From assembly GCF_016863435.1 (NCBI RefSeq), contig NZ_BOOW01000038.1, positions 95,594 to 159,593 on the forward strand: a stretch of DNA of 64,000 bases, read 5' to 3'. Source of the DNA: Sinosporangium siamense (lineage in GTDB: Bacteria > Actinomycetota > Actinomycetes > Streptosporangiales > Streptosporangiaceae). This document shows, one piece after another, positions 23,018-31,780 of this stretch. The notes beneath the pieces are model-generated. The model worked only from the letters and a program-made list of their open reading frames with translations. It did no database searches and was not told where the DNA came from. Numbering within the stretch: the first letter of the stretch is position 1; each line of letters opens with the position of its first letter. The position numbers and the translations under genes are program-made.

Positions 23018-23896
23018 TCACTTCAGCAGCCGGGAGAGCCGCCGATCCGCGAGCGGCTTGCCGCCCGTCTGGCAGGTGGGGCAATACTGCAGCGACGAGT
23101 CGGCGAAGGAGACCTCCCGGATGGTGTCCCCGCAGACCGCGCACCGCTCCCCGGTGCGCCCGTGCACACGCAGCCCCGACTTCTTCTCCCCTTTGAGATC
23201 TTTGGCCGCCAGTCCCCTGGAACGTTCCACGGCATCGCGCAGCGTGGTCACGATCGCCTCGTGCAACTCGGCGATCTGCCCGTCGGTCAACGTGGATCCC
23301 ATCTTGAAGGGCGACATCCTCGCCGCGTGCAGCACCTCGTCCGAGTAGGCGTTGCCGATCCCGGCCACCACGCTCTGGTCCCGCAGCAAACCCTTGATCT
23401 GGGTACGGCTGCCGCCCACGATCTCCTTGAGCAGCGCGGGCGTGAAGTCCTCGGCCAGCGGATCGGGCCCGAGCCGGGCGACACCCGGCACCGTGGCCGG
23501 ATCGTCCACAACGTAGACGGCCAGGCGCTTCTGGGTGCCGGCCTCGGTCAGCTCGAAGCCCGGTTCACGCCCGTCGTCGTCGGGCGCGAGCCGTACCCTC
23601 GCCGCCATAGGCCCCTTGCCCGGACGCACCGGCTTCGCCCCCGACAGGTCCTCTCTCCAGCGGAGCCATCCCGCCCTGGCCAGGTGGATGACGACATGGA
23701 TCCCGTCGACATCGATGTCGAGAAACTTGCCGTGCCGCGACACACCGGTGACGGTGAGCCCGCCGAGCGCGGTGACGGGCGGGTCGACGGTCTTGAGCGC
23801 CTGGAAGGCGACGACCTCGACCCTCGCCACGACACGACCGACCGCCTGTTCACGGAGGAACTCAACGAGCGACTCCACCTCTGGAAGTTCCGGCAT
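23018..23896 (-). CDS. Fpg/Nei-family DNA glycosylase
   Basis: 292 residues. N-terminal PELPEVES gives the catalytic Pro2/Glu3. Internal RHGKFLDI carries the beta-elimination lysine region, KGLLRDQSVVAGIGNAYSDEVL is the helix-two-turn-helix, and the C-terminal zinc finger is CAVCG...CPTC. The enzyme excises oxidised or ring-opened bases and nicks the strand. Sequence differs from housekeeping MutM in the finger, so it may be one of the extra actinobacterial paralogues. Stand-alone gene, with tenA upstream. Confidence 0.9.
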   Translation of the reverse strand: MPELPEVESLVEFLREQAVGRVVARVEVVAFQALKTVDPPVTALGGLTVTGVSRHGKFLDIDVDGIHVVIHLARAGWLRWREDLSGAKPVRPGKGPMAARVRLAPDDDGREPGFELTEAGTQKRLAVYVVDDPATVPGVARLGPDPLAEDFTPALLKEIVGGSRTQIKGLLRDQSVVAGIGNAYSDEVLHAARMSPFKMGSTLTDGQIAELHEAIVTTLRDAVERSRGLAAKDLKGEKKSGLRVHGRTGERCAVCGDTIREVSFADSSLQYCPTCQTGGKPLADRRLSRLLK

Positions 23897-23948
23897 GCCA
23901 ACACGATATCCGCAGGTCAGCGAGCTTCCACCAGCCCTGGGGCCGGAG

Positions 23949-24554
23949 TCAGGGCACGTCCCAGAAGGCGAGCTCGTGCGCGACGCCCTGGACGAACAGC
24001 TCCTTGGCCCGGCCGGGGTCGGGCGCGGCCTCGTCGATCATCTGTCCGATACGGGCGGCGAGAGCGGCGAACCCGGGGTCGGCGTAGGTGTTCACCCAGG
24101 CGCGGTAACGGGGTTCAGCCGGCGGGTTCTCCGCCAGAATCTGCCCAAGCGTGGAGTAGCCCCACATGCACGGGTAAAGCGCGGCGAGTCCTTCGGCGTA
24201 GTTCTCCGCCGACTCCAGCAGGAAGCTCGTGTACGCCGCACAGGCGGGCCCCTTCTTCGCCCCCTCCAGGTCGGCGCCGAAGTCCGCCGACAGGGACCTG
24301 TGCAGATCGAGCTCCTCGTGGAAGGTCGAATGCGCGAGATCCACCAGATCGCCCAGGTGCTCGGCCGGAGCCTGCCAGGCCAGCCGGGAGAACACCCGCA
24401 CATAGTCGAGCAAGAACAGATAGTCCTGCTCCAACCAGGACCGGAACACCGGCTCAGGGAGGTCCCCCTGGGCGATCCCCCGCACCGTGGGGTGCGCGAG
24501 CTGGGCGTCCAGCAGGGGACGACCGATGGCGTGGAGTTCCGCAGCGATGCTCAT
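23949..24554 (-). CDS. tenA: TenA-family thiaminase II / aminopyrimidine aminohydrolase
   Basis: 201 residues from ATG 24554. All-helical TenA fold with FRSWLEQDYLFLLDYVRVFSR, FHEELDLHRSL, YTSFLLESAENYAEGLAALYPCMWGY and YADPGFA. The catalytic Cys (LYPCMWGYS) and the Glu in HEELD are present. TenA salvages degraded thiamine to hydroxymethylpyrimidine, complementing the riboswitch-controlled CytX permease nearby. The frame opens at 24602 but the extension looks non-coding. Divergent from the GPP34 gene. Confidence 0.9.
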   Translation of the reverse strand: MSIAAELHAIGRPLLDAQLAHPTVRGIAQGDLPEPVFRSWLEQDYLFLLDYVRVFSRLAWQAPAEHLGDLVDLAHSTFHEELDLHRSLSADFGADLEGAKKGPACAAYTSFLLESAENYAEGLAALYPCMWGYSTLGQILAENPPAEPRYRAWVNTYADPGFAALAARIGQMIDEAAPDPGRAKELFVQGVAHELAFWDVP

Positions 24555-24632
24555 GAGCACAGGATTCTCCCAAAACCCCTCCCCATGGCGACATCCGGGC
24601 ATGTCAATCCCCCGGTCGCCTAGGCTCGAAGG

Positions 24633-25283
24633 GTGAACATCACGATTGCGGAGGAAGTGCTCCTCCTCGCCTACAGCGAAGACGAGGGCAAGCTACTGAT
24701 CGGCGGCACCCAGGTAGATGCAGCCCTCGGCGGGGCCATCCTTGCCGAACTCGCACTTCTCGGACGCATCGCCTTCGTCGACAAGAAGGTCGTCGTCCAG
24801 GACGCCACCCCCGTCGACGACGAGGAGCTCAACGACGCCCTGACCCGCATCGCCGAGGACAAGAAGACCCGCAAACCCGACTGGTGGGTCTACAAACTGC
24901 ACTCGTGGAAGCTGCGCAAGCGCTTGCTGACCCGCCTCGCCGACCGGGGTGTGCTCGGGGAGGAACAGGTCAAGATCATGGGCCTCTTCCCCAGCACCCG
25001 CTACCCCGAGCGCAACCCCAGCGTCGAGCTGGCCGTACGCGAACGCGTGCAGAACGTGCTTTCCGGCGCGGACCCCGACGAACGCGTCGCCGTCCTCGTG
25101 GCGGTGCTCGTCGGCTGCCAGCTCGTCCGCAAGGTGTTCCCCGACGCCTCCAAGGCCCGGCTCAAGGAGATCACCGAGGGTGACTGGGCCGGTGAGGCCG
25201 TGAAGAACACCATCGCCTCCATCAACGCCGTCGTCATCACCGCCGTCACCGCGGGCGCGATCGCCGGAGCCGCGTCGGGCTAG
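24633..25283 (+). CDS. GPP34 (Golgi phosphoprotein 3)-family protein
   Basis: 216 residues, GTG start. ITIAEEVLLLAYSEDEGKLLIGG and ALGGAILAELALLGRIAFVDKKVVV are the typical N-terminal helices, and the Trp/basic region DWWVYKLHSWKLRKRLLTRLADRGVL follows. Eukaryotic members bind phosphatidylinositol-4-phosphate; actinobacteria carry many paralogues of unknown role, probably membrane-peripheral. The hydrophobic C-terminus (AVVITAVTAGAIAGAAS) could insert in the membrane. Single-gene unit. Confidence 0.9.
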   Translation: MNITIAEEVLLLAYSEDEGKLLIGGTQVDAALGGAILAELALLGRIAFVDKKVVVQDATPVDDEELNDALTRIAEDKKTRKPDWWVYKLHSWKLRKRLLTRLADRGVLGEEQVKIMGLFPSTRYPERNPSVELAVRERVQNVLSGADPDERVAVLVAVLVGCQLVRKVFPDASKARLKEITEGDWAGEAVKNTIASINAVVITAVTAGAIAGAASG

Positions 25284-25352
25284 AGAGCCCGCCGAAGGAC
25301 ATGCGGGCCGGTACGGCATAAGCCGCCCGGCCCTACGTCGCTTCGCAGCAGG

Positions 25353-27074
25353 TCACTTCTCGGTGGTGAGGGCGTCCTTGGGCACCGGCGTGCCGTTCTT
25401 CAGCGCGTTGAACAGCGAAAGCGCCTTGTCCCGCTGCCACTGGAGCACGCTCCCGACCCCCGGCACGTCCGCGGGCGTCACCGGCACGCTGGTCGTGATC
25501 GGCTTGTTCCCCATCGCGAGGCCGAGCGACAGCAGGTTGAACGCGCTCGTCGTGGGCCCCACGCTGACCGAGTCGGTCGCGCTGGTGGCCAGTGGGACCA
25601 TCTTGAACGGGTTGATCAACGTGCCGGGGCTCGACGCCTTGTCGACCACCGCGGCGAAGAACTGCCGCTGCCGCTGAGCCCGGTCGAGGTCGGGCAGCCC
25701 GCCGGTGACACGTGTGCGCACGTAGCCGAGCGCGGTGCCGCCGTCCATGTCCTGGCAGCCCTTCTTGAGGTTGATGCCCGCCTTTGGGTCCTTCAGCGGC
25801 TGCTTGACGCAGATGTTCACGCCGCCCACCGCGTCGACGATGTCCACGAACCCGGCGAAGCCCACCTCCATGTAGTGGTCGAGCCGGAGCCCGGTGACCT
25901 CCTCCACGGTCCTGGCCAGCAGCGGAGCCCCGCCGAACGCGTAGGCCGCGTTGAGCTTGTTGCGCCCCTTGTTGTGGATCGGCACGTAGGAGTCGCGGGG
26001 GAGGCTGATGAGCAGCGGGCGCCCGTCGTCGGGAATGTGCAGCAGCATCATCGTGTCGGTGCGCTGCCCCACAGCCCGGCCGGTGGCGAGCCGCCGCCGG
26101 TCGGCCTTGCTCAGCCCCTTGCGGCTGTCGGAGCCGACGAGCAGCCAGTTCTGACCGGCGGAGTCCGCCGGGCGGCCCTCGTAGTCGACGAGCACCTTGT
26201 CATTTGCCGTCAGCCGCCCATTGATCCAGAAATATCCGGCGATTGAGGCGACAAGCAGAACCACGAGCAGCCCGGCCAGCACTCGGAGCACGATCCGCAC
26301 TGTACGGCGAGGATCGCCCAACCCGCCCCCTTTCCCCGAACCGGTCGAGCCGCCGTTGCCGCCGCCCCCACCCCTGAACCTGTCGAACGCCGACCTCAGC
26401 GCCGAGCCGCCGTCCTCCGAGGAGGGCCGCATGGGCCGAACCGGCGTTTTGCCCGATCTTTCCTTGCCGTAAACACGGCCGGGCCGCCCCGGAGACCCGG
26501 AAGCCGACGAGGTGGACTGCACCGCCGAGCCCTTTCCTTTCGAGGCACCCGGCTTGGCCGGGGGTTCTTTGTGAGACTTCGCCTGGCCGGCCTTGTTGCT
26601 CTTCGCGGCGTCCGCCGGGCCCGCGTTGTGCGCTTTGGCGGCTCCGGCTTTGGCGGCTCCGGCTTTGGCGGCCCCGGCCTTGCCTGGCTTCGCCGTACCG
26701 GATCTGCCCGCGGGCTTGGGCGGCGCCCCCATCATGGGCTCGCCGTGCGCGGGCAGGGCCATGGTCGGATCGACCGGTGTGGCCTTCTTGGGCTTCGCCG
26801 CCCCCCTCTGCGAGGGGGCCGGCATCATGGGCTCGCCCTGCGTCGGCAGGGCCATGGTCGGGTCAGCCGCTCCCGCACCGTCTCGCCGAGTGTCCCCGCG
26901 GCCGCTACCTTGGGCCGGGTAGGCGGGCTGTCCCGCCGATTTGGCACGCTTCGGTGTGGGCTGGAGCAGCTCGCGCGTACGGTCGTCTGGCCTGTCACCC
27001 AAGTGAAACTCCGCCCAAATCCATACAAACGAACGCCAAAGCGCCCTGACACCTTCGACGCTACGCGCTGTCAC
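25353..27074 (-). CDS. LytR-CpsA-Psr (LCP) family cell-wall glycopolymer ligase
   Basis: 573 residues. A long disordered cytoplasmic region (about 1-255) is rich in Ala, Lys, Pro and Gly, with two copies of DPTMALPxxGEPMM and a triple GAAKA. One membrane helix (VLAGLLVVLLVASIAGYF) leads to the LCP domain: NWLLVGSDSRKG, QRTDTMMLLHI, ISLPRDSYVPI, NKLNAAYAFGG, DLDRAQRQRQFF with the catalytic Asp/Arg set. These enzymes attach teichoic-acid-type or arabinogalactan-type polymers to peptidoglycan. The extended phosphorylatable-looking tail is longer than usual. Start GTG 27074 is tentative. Confidence 0.9.
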   Translation of the reverse strand: MTARSVEGVRALWRSFVWIWAEFHLGDRPDDRTRELLQPTPKRAKSAGQPAYPAQGSGRGDTRRDGAGAADPTMALPTQGEPMMPAPSQRGAAKPKKATPVDPTMALPAHGEPMMGAPPKPAGRSGTAKPGKAGAAKAGAAKAGAAKAHNAGPADAAKSNKAGQAKSHKEPPAKPGASKGKGSAVQSTSSASGSPGRPGRVYGKERSGKTPVRPMRPSSEDGGSALRSAFDRFRGGGGGNGGSTGSGKGGGLGDPRRTVRIVLRVLAGLLVVLLVASIAGYFWINGRLTANDKVLVDYEGRPADSAGQNWLLVGSDSRKGLSKADRRRLATGRAVGQRTDTMMLLHIPDDGRPLLISLPRDSYVPIHNKGRNKLNAAYAFGGAPLLARTVEEVTGLRLDHYMEVGFAGFVDIVDAVGGVNICVKQPLKDPKAGINLKKGCQDMDGGTALGYVRTRVTGGLPDLDRAQRQRQFFAAVVDKASSPGTLINPFKMVPLATSATDSVSVGPTTSAFNLLSLGLAMGNKPITTSVPVTPADVPGVGSVLQWQRDKALSLFNALKNGTPVPKDALTTEK

Positions 27075-27189
27075 GGCCGCGTGCCGTCCCTCATGCCAAG
27101 GTTTCCCAAGGAAAAGTACTCACCCGCTTGCCAAGTCGCCAACAAAACGGCTCGTTGGCCGGGTAGGGAAACAAGAAGCCCCACGTGGT

Positions 27190-27330
27190 TCGTTACCGTT
27201 TGAGGACGACCTCTATCGAAAGGACGATCGTGTCCACTCCGGACCCGTGGAGTACCGGCCCGTGCAGACGCACGGGTCCCCTTGACATCTTCGCGCCCAG
27301 GCAGACCGATTCCGCGGCGGAGCCGCTGAG
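27190..27330 (+). promoter_or_regulatory. Structured 5' leader of the CNNM operon
   Basis: Several hairpins follow one another: GAGG-acga-CCTC (27202-27213), GGAC-gatcgt-GTCC (27222-27235), then two competing ones that share the same 3' arm. In the first, GGACCCGTG (27241-27249) pairs with CACGGGTCC (27271-27279). In the second, CCCGTGC (27259-27265) pairs with GCACGGG (27270-27276). Mutually exclusive stems ahead of an ion-transport-related gene are the usual layout of a regulatory leader. I do not recognise a known riboswitch core. Confidence 0.4.
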
Positions 27331-28686
27331 GTGAGCCTCGCTCTTGGCCTGCTGGCCGTCTTCGCACTCACCCTCGGCACGGGATACTTCGTCGCCCAGG
27401 AATTCGCTTTCGTCGCCGCAGATCGCGGCCTGCTTCGTGAGCAGGCCGACGCAGGCGACCCCGCCGCGCAGCGTGCCCTCGCCGTCACAGGACGGCTGTC
27501 GTTCATGCTGTCCGGCGCCCAGCTCGGCATCACCGTCACGGCGCTGCTGGTCGGCTTCATCGCCGAACCCGCCATCGGCGTGGCCGTGCGACCCGGCCTC
27601 GCCAACCTCGGCATCCCCGACGCCGCCATCACCGGCGTGTCGGTGGCCATCGGCGTGATCGTCGCCACCGCCATCCAGATGATCCTCGGCGAACTGGCAC
27701 CGAAGAACCTCGGCATCGCCAGGCCCGAGATCGTGGCCAAGGCCCTGTCCCGTTCCACCCTGATCTACCTCAAGGTGGCCGGCCCCATCATTCGCTTCTT
27801 CGACTCCGCCGCCACCGGCCTCCTGCGCAAGGTGGGCGTGGAACCCGTCGAGGAAGTGGAACACGGCGCCACACCTGAGGAGCTTTCCCGCATCATCGCC
27901 GAATCCACGGCGTCCGGCGAACTACCCCCCAAGCTCTCCGAGCTCCTCGACCGCGCGCTCGAATTCGGCGACCGCACCGTCGAAGAGATCATGGTGCCCC
28001 GCCCCCGCGTCGTCCACCTTCGCGCGAGCCGCCCGATCACCGACCTGATCGACGCGCTGAAGGAGGCCGGCCACTCCCGCTATCCCGTCCTCGGCTCCGA
28101 CGGCGACGACGTCGTGGGCATGACCGGCGTGCGCGAACTGCTCAAACACGGCGTCAGCGACGCCCCCATCTCCACCATCACGAGGCCCGCCCTGCTCATC
28201 CCCGACTCGTTGCCACTGCCCTCCGTGCTTGAGCGCATGCGGGCGGCGGGCGACGAGATCGCCTGCGTCATCGACGAATACGGCGGCCTGGCCGGCGTCG
28301 TCACCGTCGAGGACCTCGGGGAAGAGCTGGTCGGCGAACTCATCGACGAAAACGACGCCGAACCTCTCGGCATAGTGCCCCAGGAGGAAGGCACCTGGGA
28401 CATTCCCGGCACCCTCCGCCTGGACGAAGTGGAACGCGCTATCGGCATCGCCCTGCCGGAAAGCGATGACTATGACACCCTCGCCGGACTTGTCCTTGCC
28501 CACCTGGGCCGCATGGCCGAACCCGGCGACAGCATCACCGTCCCGCTCACGCAGGACACCGACCTGCTGGACGAGGAGACCACCCACAACGGGCACGAGG
28601 CCGGGCTGACCGTCCTGTCCGTCCACCGCCGCGTGCCCGAGTGGGTACGGCTGGCGCCCGCCGTGCCGTCGAGGAGCGCCACATGA
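27331..28686 (+). CDS. CNNM/CorC-family (hemolysin C-like) membrane protein, paralogue 1
   Basis: 451 residues from GTG 27331. An N-terminal DUF21/CNNM transmembrane domain (GYFVAQEFAFVAADRG, LSFMLSGAQLGITVTALLVG, GELAPKNLGIARPE) is followed by a CBS pair (about 215-335; TVEEIMVPRPRVVHL, DEIACVIDEYGGLAGVVTVEDL) and a C-terminal CorC/HlyC transporter-associated domain. Family members are implicated in magnesium/cobalt efflux. It overlaps the next gene by 3-4 bp (ATGA). A structured leader precedes it. Confidence 0.92.
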   Translation: MSLALGLLAVFALTLGTGYFVAQEFAFVAADRGLLREQADAGDPAAQRALAVTGRLSFMLSGAQLGITVTALLVGFIAEPAIGVAVRPGLANLGIPDAAITGVSVAIGVIVATAIQMILGELAPKNLGIARPEIVAKALSRSTLIYLKVAGPIIRFFDSAATGLLRKVGVEPVEEVEHGATPEELSRIIAESTASGELPPKLSELLDRALEFGDRTVEEIMVPRPRVVHLRASRPITDLIDALKEAGHSRYPVLGSDGDDVVGMTGVRELLKHGVSDAPISTITRPALLIPDSLPLPSVLERMRAAGDEIACVIDEYGGLAGVVTVEDLGEELVGELIDENDAEPLGIVPQEEGTWDIPGTLRLDEVERAIGIALPESDDYDTLAGLVLAHLGRMAEPGDSITVPLTQDTDLLDEETTHNGHEAGLTVLSVHRRVPEWVRLAPAVPSRSAT

Positions 28687-29717
28687 GCACCACCGCCTCC
28701 CTTCTCCTCGGCGTCGTGCTGCTCATCGGCAACGCCTTCTTCGTCGCCGCGGAGTTCGCCGTCATCTCCGCCCGCAGGCACCGCTTGGAGGAGCTGGCGG
28801 GCGGCGCCTCCCGGCTCACCAAGGCCGCCGCCCGCGCCGCCGTACGCGGCGGCCGGGAGCTCTCCCTGATGCTCGCCGGCGCCCAGCTCGGCATCACCCT
28901 GTGCTCCCTCGGCCTCGGCATGGTCACAGAACCCGCCATCGAACACCTGCTGGAACCGGTTTTCGCCGCCATGGGCGCGCCGGAGACCCTCCGGGTGGCG
29001 ATCTCGTTCACCATCGCCCTAGCCCTGGTCACCTTCCTGCACATGGTCATCGGCGAGATGGCCCCGAAGTCGTGGGCGCTCACCCATCCGGAACAGGCCG
29101 CGCTAGGCCTGGCTCTGCCGTTCCGCGGCTTCGTGTGGCTGGCCCGCCCGCTTCTGGCGGCGATGAACGGCTTCAGCAACCTGCTGCTGAAGCTCTTCGG
29201 CGTCAACCCGCGCGACGAACTCGCCACGACCCGCACTCCCCACCAGCTCGCCATGCTGGTGGGCGAATCCGGCCGGATGGGCCTGCTTGACCGCGCCGAG
29301 CACGACCTGCTCACCCGCGCCCTCCGCGTCCACGGCGAAGGCGTGGACCGCCTGGCCATCCCGATCGGCGAGGTGGCCGCCGTCCCCGCCAACGCCCCCC
29401 AGGACCACGTCCACCGCGAAGCGATCCGCAGCGGCCACGTCCGCCTCCTGGTCCACACGGGAACCCCGGAAGACGTCGTAGGCGTGCTCCACGCCCGAGA
29501 CGCCCTGGTCCACCCGAACAGAACCCCAGGCGAACTGGCCCGGCCCATCCCCCACCTGACGACCACAACCACAGTCCCGGAAGCCGTGGCCACCCTCCAG
29601 GAAGCAAGAGCCCACCTGGGCCTGGTGACCAACGCCGCCAACCGAGTAGTCGGCATGGTCAGCCTGAGCGACCTCCTGGGCGAACTCCTGGACATCAAAA
29701 CCCCGGCGACCAACTAA
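28683..29717 (+). CDS. CNNM/CorC-family membrane protein, paralogue 2 (no CorC-HlyC domain)
   Basis: 344 residues. CNNM domain: GNAFFVAAEFAVISARRHRLEEL, LSLMLAGAQLGITLCSLGLG and HMVIGEMAPKSWALTHPE. A CBS pair follows, ending RVVGMVSLSDLLGELLD. It lacks the C-terminal CorC/HlyC domain of its partner. Two-gene CNNM pairs with this length difference are common in actinobacteria and probably form a heteromer. Start ATG 28683 overlaps the upstream stop. A strong terminator follows at 29731-29759. Confidence 0.92.
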   Translation: MSTTASLLLGVVLLIGNAFFVAAEFAVISARRHRLEELAGGASRLTKAAARAAVRGGRELSLMLAGAQLGITLCSLGLGMVTEPAIEHLLEPVFAAMGAPETLRVAISFTIALALVTFLHMVIGEMAPKSWALTHPEQAALGLALPFRGFVWLARPLLAAMNGFSNLLLKLFGVNPRDELATTRTPHQLAMLVGESGRMGLLDRAEHDLLTRALRVHGEGVDRLAIPIGEVAAVPANAPQDHVHREAIRSGHVRLLVHTGTPEDVVGVLHARDALVHPNRTPGELARPIPHLTTTTTVPEAVATLQEARAHLGLVTNAANRVVGMVSLSDLLGELLDIKTPATN

Positions 29718-29730
29718 ACACCCACCAAAC

Positions 29731-29759
29731 GAGGGCCGCCCCGGCAAGGGGCGGCCCTC
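29731..29759 (+). terminator. Strong hairpin terminator after the CNNM operon
   Basis: A perfect 12-bp stem GAGGGCCGCCCC/GGGGCGGCCCTC with a GGCAA loop, 14 bp after the CNNM2 stop. No T run, as is common in high-GC terminators. Confidence 0.85.
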
Positions 29760-30182
29760 ACCCATGTCGACCACAACATCTGCAAGGCACCAGAAAGCCA
29801 CCAGCAACCCCAAGGAGCTAGAAAGGAAGAGGCCCCCCGGCCATGAAGATTGCCCTTAAAGAGGTCTTCACCCCCACCAGCCCCCCACGTAAGTTGACCC
29901 ACACCACCCCCACAGCCACACACCGAGAGCACACCCCAGCCAAGGAGCCCGAAAGTGAACCCGCCCCGAGTCCAAGAAGCGACCCGGCCAAGGCGTTCAC
30001 CAACCGACACCCCCGAGGCGACGCCGACCGGCGCCCACCCCAACCCCACCAGGAAAGCAACCAACCTGAAGCCCCAACCCAGGCCCAGCACCCACCAGAG
30101 CCCCAACCCCGCCCAAACCCAAAGCCCCCACGAAACCCAAGCGATACCCCCTGGCCACAACCCCCAACAAAGCCGACCAACA

Positions 30183-30725
30183 GCGCATGGCCCCAGCACC
30201 CAACAGAGCCACCTGACAGATCACGGCCGGAAGATCCCCCAAAACCACCTGAACGATCGTGGCCACAGCACCCAAGACAACCATCCGAATGATGCCGGCC
30301 CCAACACCCACCAGAGCCACGCGACAGATCTTGACCGAACCACCCAAGAGAGCCACGCGACAGACCGCAGCCCCAGCACCCACCAAACCCGAGCGACAGA
30401 TCGCGGCCGCAGCAGCACCCAGCAGAGCCACACAACAGGCCGTGACCGAACCACCCAAGAGAGCCACGCGACAGACCGTGGCCGCAGCACCCTAGACAAC
30501 CATCTGAATGATCGTGGCCACAGGACCTTAGACAACCATCCGAATGATCGTGGCCACAGGACCCTAGACAACCATCTGAATGATCGTGGCCACAGCACCC
30601 AAGATAACCATGTGAATGATGATGGCCACAGCCCCCAAAAGAGCCATCTAAAAGATCTTGGCCAAAAGACCCAACATAACCAACTGATAGATCTTGACCC
30701 GGCCACAAATACAACAATCGGCCAA
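30183..30725. repeat. Degenerate 36-bp tandem repeat array, about 14 units
   Basis: Units of 36 bp (one of 39) start with GATCGTGGCCACAG-type sequence and end CCATCCGAAT or CCACGCGACA. Many contain the palindrome GTGGCCAC. The units fall into two interleaved types, so the array grew by higher-order duplication. All units but one are multiples of 36, so several frames stay open on both strands; I see no start, ribosome binding site or single preferred frame. The flanking 29760-30182 is C/A-rich low-complexity DNA without a supported gene. Confidence 0.85.
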
Positions 30726-30756
30726 CACTCGGGGGGCGTGGGGGGCGGAGCCCCTC

Positions 30757-30788
30757 ACACCGGGGGCCCGGGGGTCGCCCCCCGGTGT
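30757..30788 (-). terminator. Hairpin terminator downstream of tRNA-Leu
   Basis: ACACCGGGGG pairs with CCCCCGGTGT around a 12-nt GC-rich loop. It lies about 60 bp beyond the 3' end of the minus-strand tRNA-Leu and probably ends its transcript. Confidence 0.65.
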
Positions 30789-30849
30789 AAACGACGAGAA
30801 GGCCACGCGGAGCGAGCAAAGCTCGCGACCAGGCGTAGCCAACTTCGAG

Positions 30850-30932
30850 TGGGCGAGGAGGGATTTGAACCCTCACGTCCTTTCGGACACACGGACCTGA
30901 ACCGTGCGCGTCTGCCGTTCCGCCACCCGCCC
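30850..30932 (-). tRNA. tRNA-Leu (anticodon CAG)
   Basis: 83 nt on the minus strand: acceptor GGGCGGG/CCTCGCCC-type ends, anticodon arm CACGG-TTCAGGT-CCGTG (anticodon CAG), variable arm GTCC-GAAA-GGAC typical of a class II leucine tRNA, and T loop TTCAAAT. CCA is not encoded. It lies upstream of, and divergent from, fhaA. Confidence 0.95.
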
Positions 30933-31022
30933 TTGTGGGTGCTGAGAAACAGTAGCACGCGAAAGCCGGTGCGGCAGAACCCGGATACGATCCCTCTAGA
31001 CATGGAGGAAGGGAGGTACCCG

Positions 31023-31763
31023 GTGGGAGTCCTTCAGCGCTTCGAGCGAAGGCTCGAAGGTTTGGTTGAGGGGGCCTTTGCGCGGGCGTTCAAGTCTGAC
31101 CTTCAGCCGGTCGAGGTCGCTAGTGCGGTGCAACGGGAGATGGACGAGCGAGCGGCGATCGTCGCTCAAGGCCGCACCCTTGTCCCGAACGACTTCGTGG
31201 TTGAGCTGTCTACCACTGACAGTGAGCGTCTTGAGGTCTACGCCGACAGCATCGGTCACGAGTTGGCCAACCTCGCCCGGGAATACGCGAAGGAGCAGGG
31301 TTACTCGTTTGTCGGGCCTGTCCGGGTGCGTTTCGAGACCGCCGATGATCTGGCTGTGGGCTTGTTCCGCATCCGTTCCGGTGTGATCAGGGGTGCGACG
31401 GTCGAGCAGGACGAGATTCGCCAGCCGGTGAGCGATATGCCGCAGGCGCGGCAGAGCGCGTTCACGGGCCGGCCGCGTTTGCTGGTGTCGACGCAGGACG
31501 ATCCTCAGGGGCAGCGGTCGTTCGAGTTGACAACTCCGGTGACCTTGCTCGGACGTGGCACCGACTGCGATCTTCGCCTCGTCGACCCAGGTGTTTCCCG
31601 GCATCATGCCGAGCTGCGCGTGGAAGGCCCTACAGTCGCTCTTGTCGATCTTGGGTCGACAAACGGCACATTCGTCAACGGCCAGCCGATCCGCCGAGTT
31701 GAGCTCCAGAACGGCACTCGTGTGACGTTGGGGAGGACAACTCTGGTGTTCCGGCGCGATTAG
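31023..31763 (+). CDS. fhaA: FHA-domain protein FhaA
   Basis: 246 residues from GTG 31023, with GGGAGG 6 nt upstream; the start MGVLQRFERRLEGLVEGAFARAF is typical. The N-terminal DUF3662 domain (about 1-115) is followed by a linker and a C-terminal FHA domain: TLLGRGTDCDLRLVDPGVSRHHAEL and LVDLGSTNGTFVNGQPI, with the phosphothreonine-binding Arg, Ser and Asn. In mycobacteria FhaA binds phosphorylated MviN (MurJ) and the kinase PknB. First gene of the division/wall cluster. The frame extends upstream through the repeat array only because the repeats lack stops. Confidence 0.95.
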   Translation: MGVLQRFERRLEGLVEGAFARAFKSDLQPVEVASAVQREMDERAAIVAQGRTLVPNDFVVELSTTDSERLEVYADSIGHELANLAREYAKEQGYSFVGPVRVRFETADDLAVGLFRIRSGVIRGATVEQDEIRQPVSDMPQARQSAFTGRPRLLVSTQDDPQGQRSFELTTPVTLLGRGTDCDLRLVDPGVSRHHAELRVEGPTVALVDLGSTNGTFVNGQPIRRVELQNGTRVTLGRTTLVFRRD

Positions 31764-31780
31764 AGGTAGACAAACGGTCC

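Noticed and set aside
30183..30725. Possible CRISPR array
   Set aside because: Repeats are contiguous and degenerate with no unique spacers, and no cas genes are nearby.
29818..30876. Long minus-strand frame with Cys/His/Gly repeats (GCGHDHSDGCLG) that looks like a metal-binding protein
   Set aside because: It exists only because the 36-bp repeats preserve frame; other frames on both strands are equally open, no ribosome binding site is present, and it runs through the tRNA-Leu terminator.
29955..31022. N-terminal extension of FhaA through the repeats and tRNA-Leu
   Set aside because: The frame is open by chance; FhaA homologues start MGVLQRFERR, and a ribosome binding site precedes GTG 31023.
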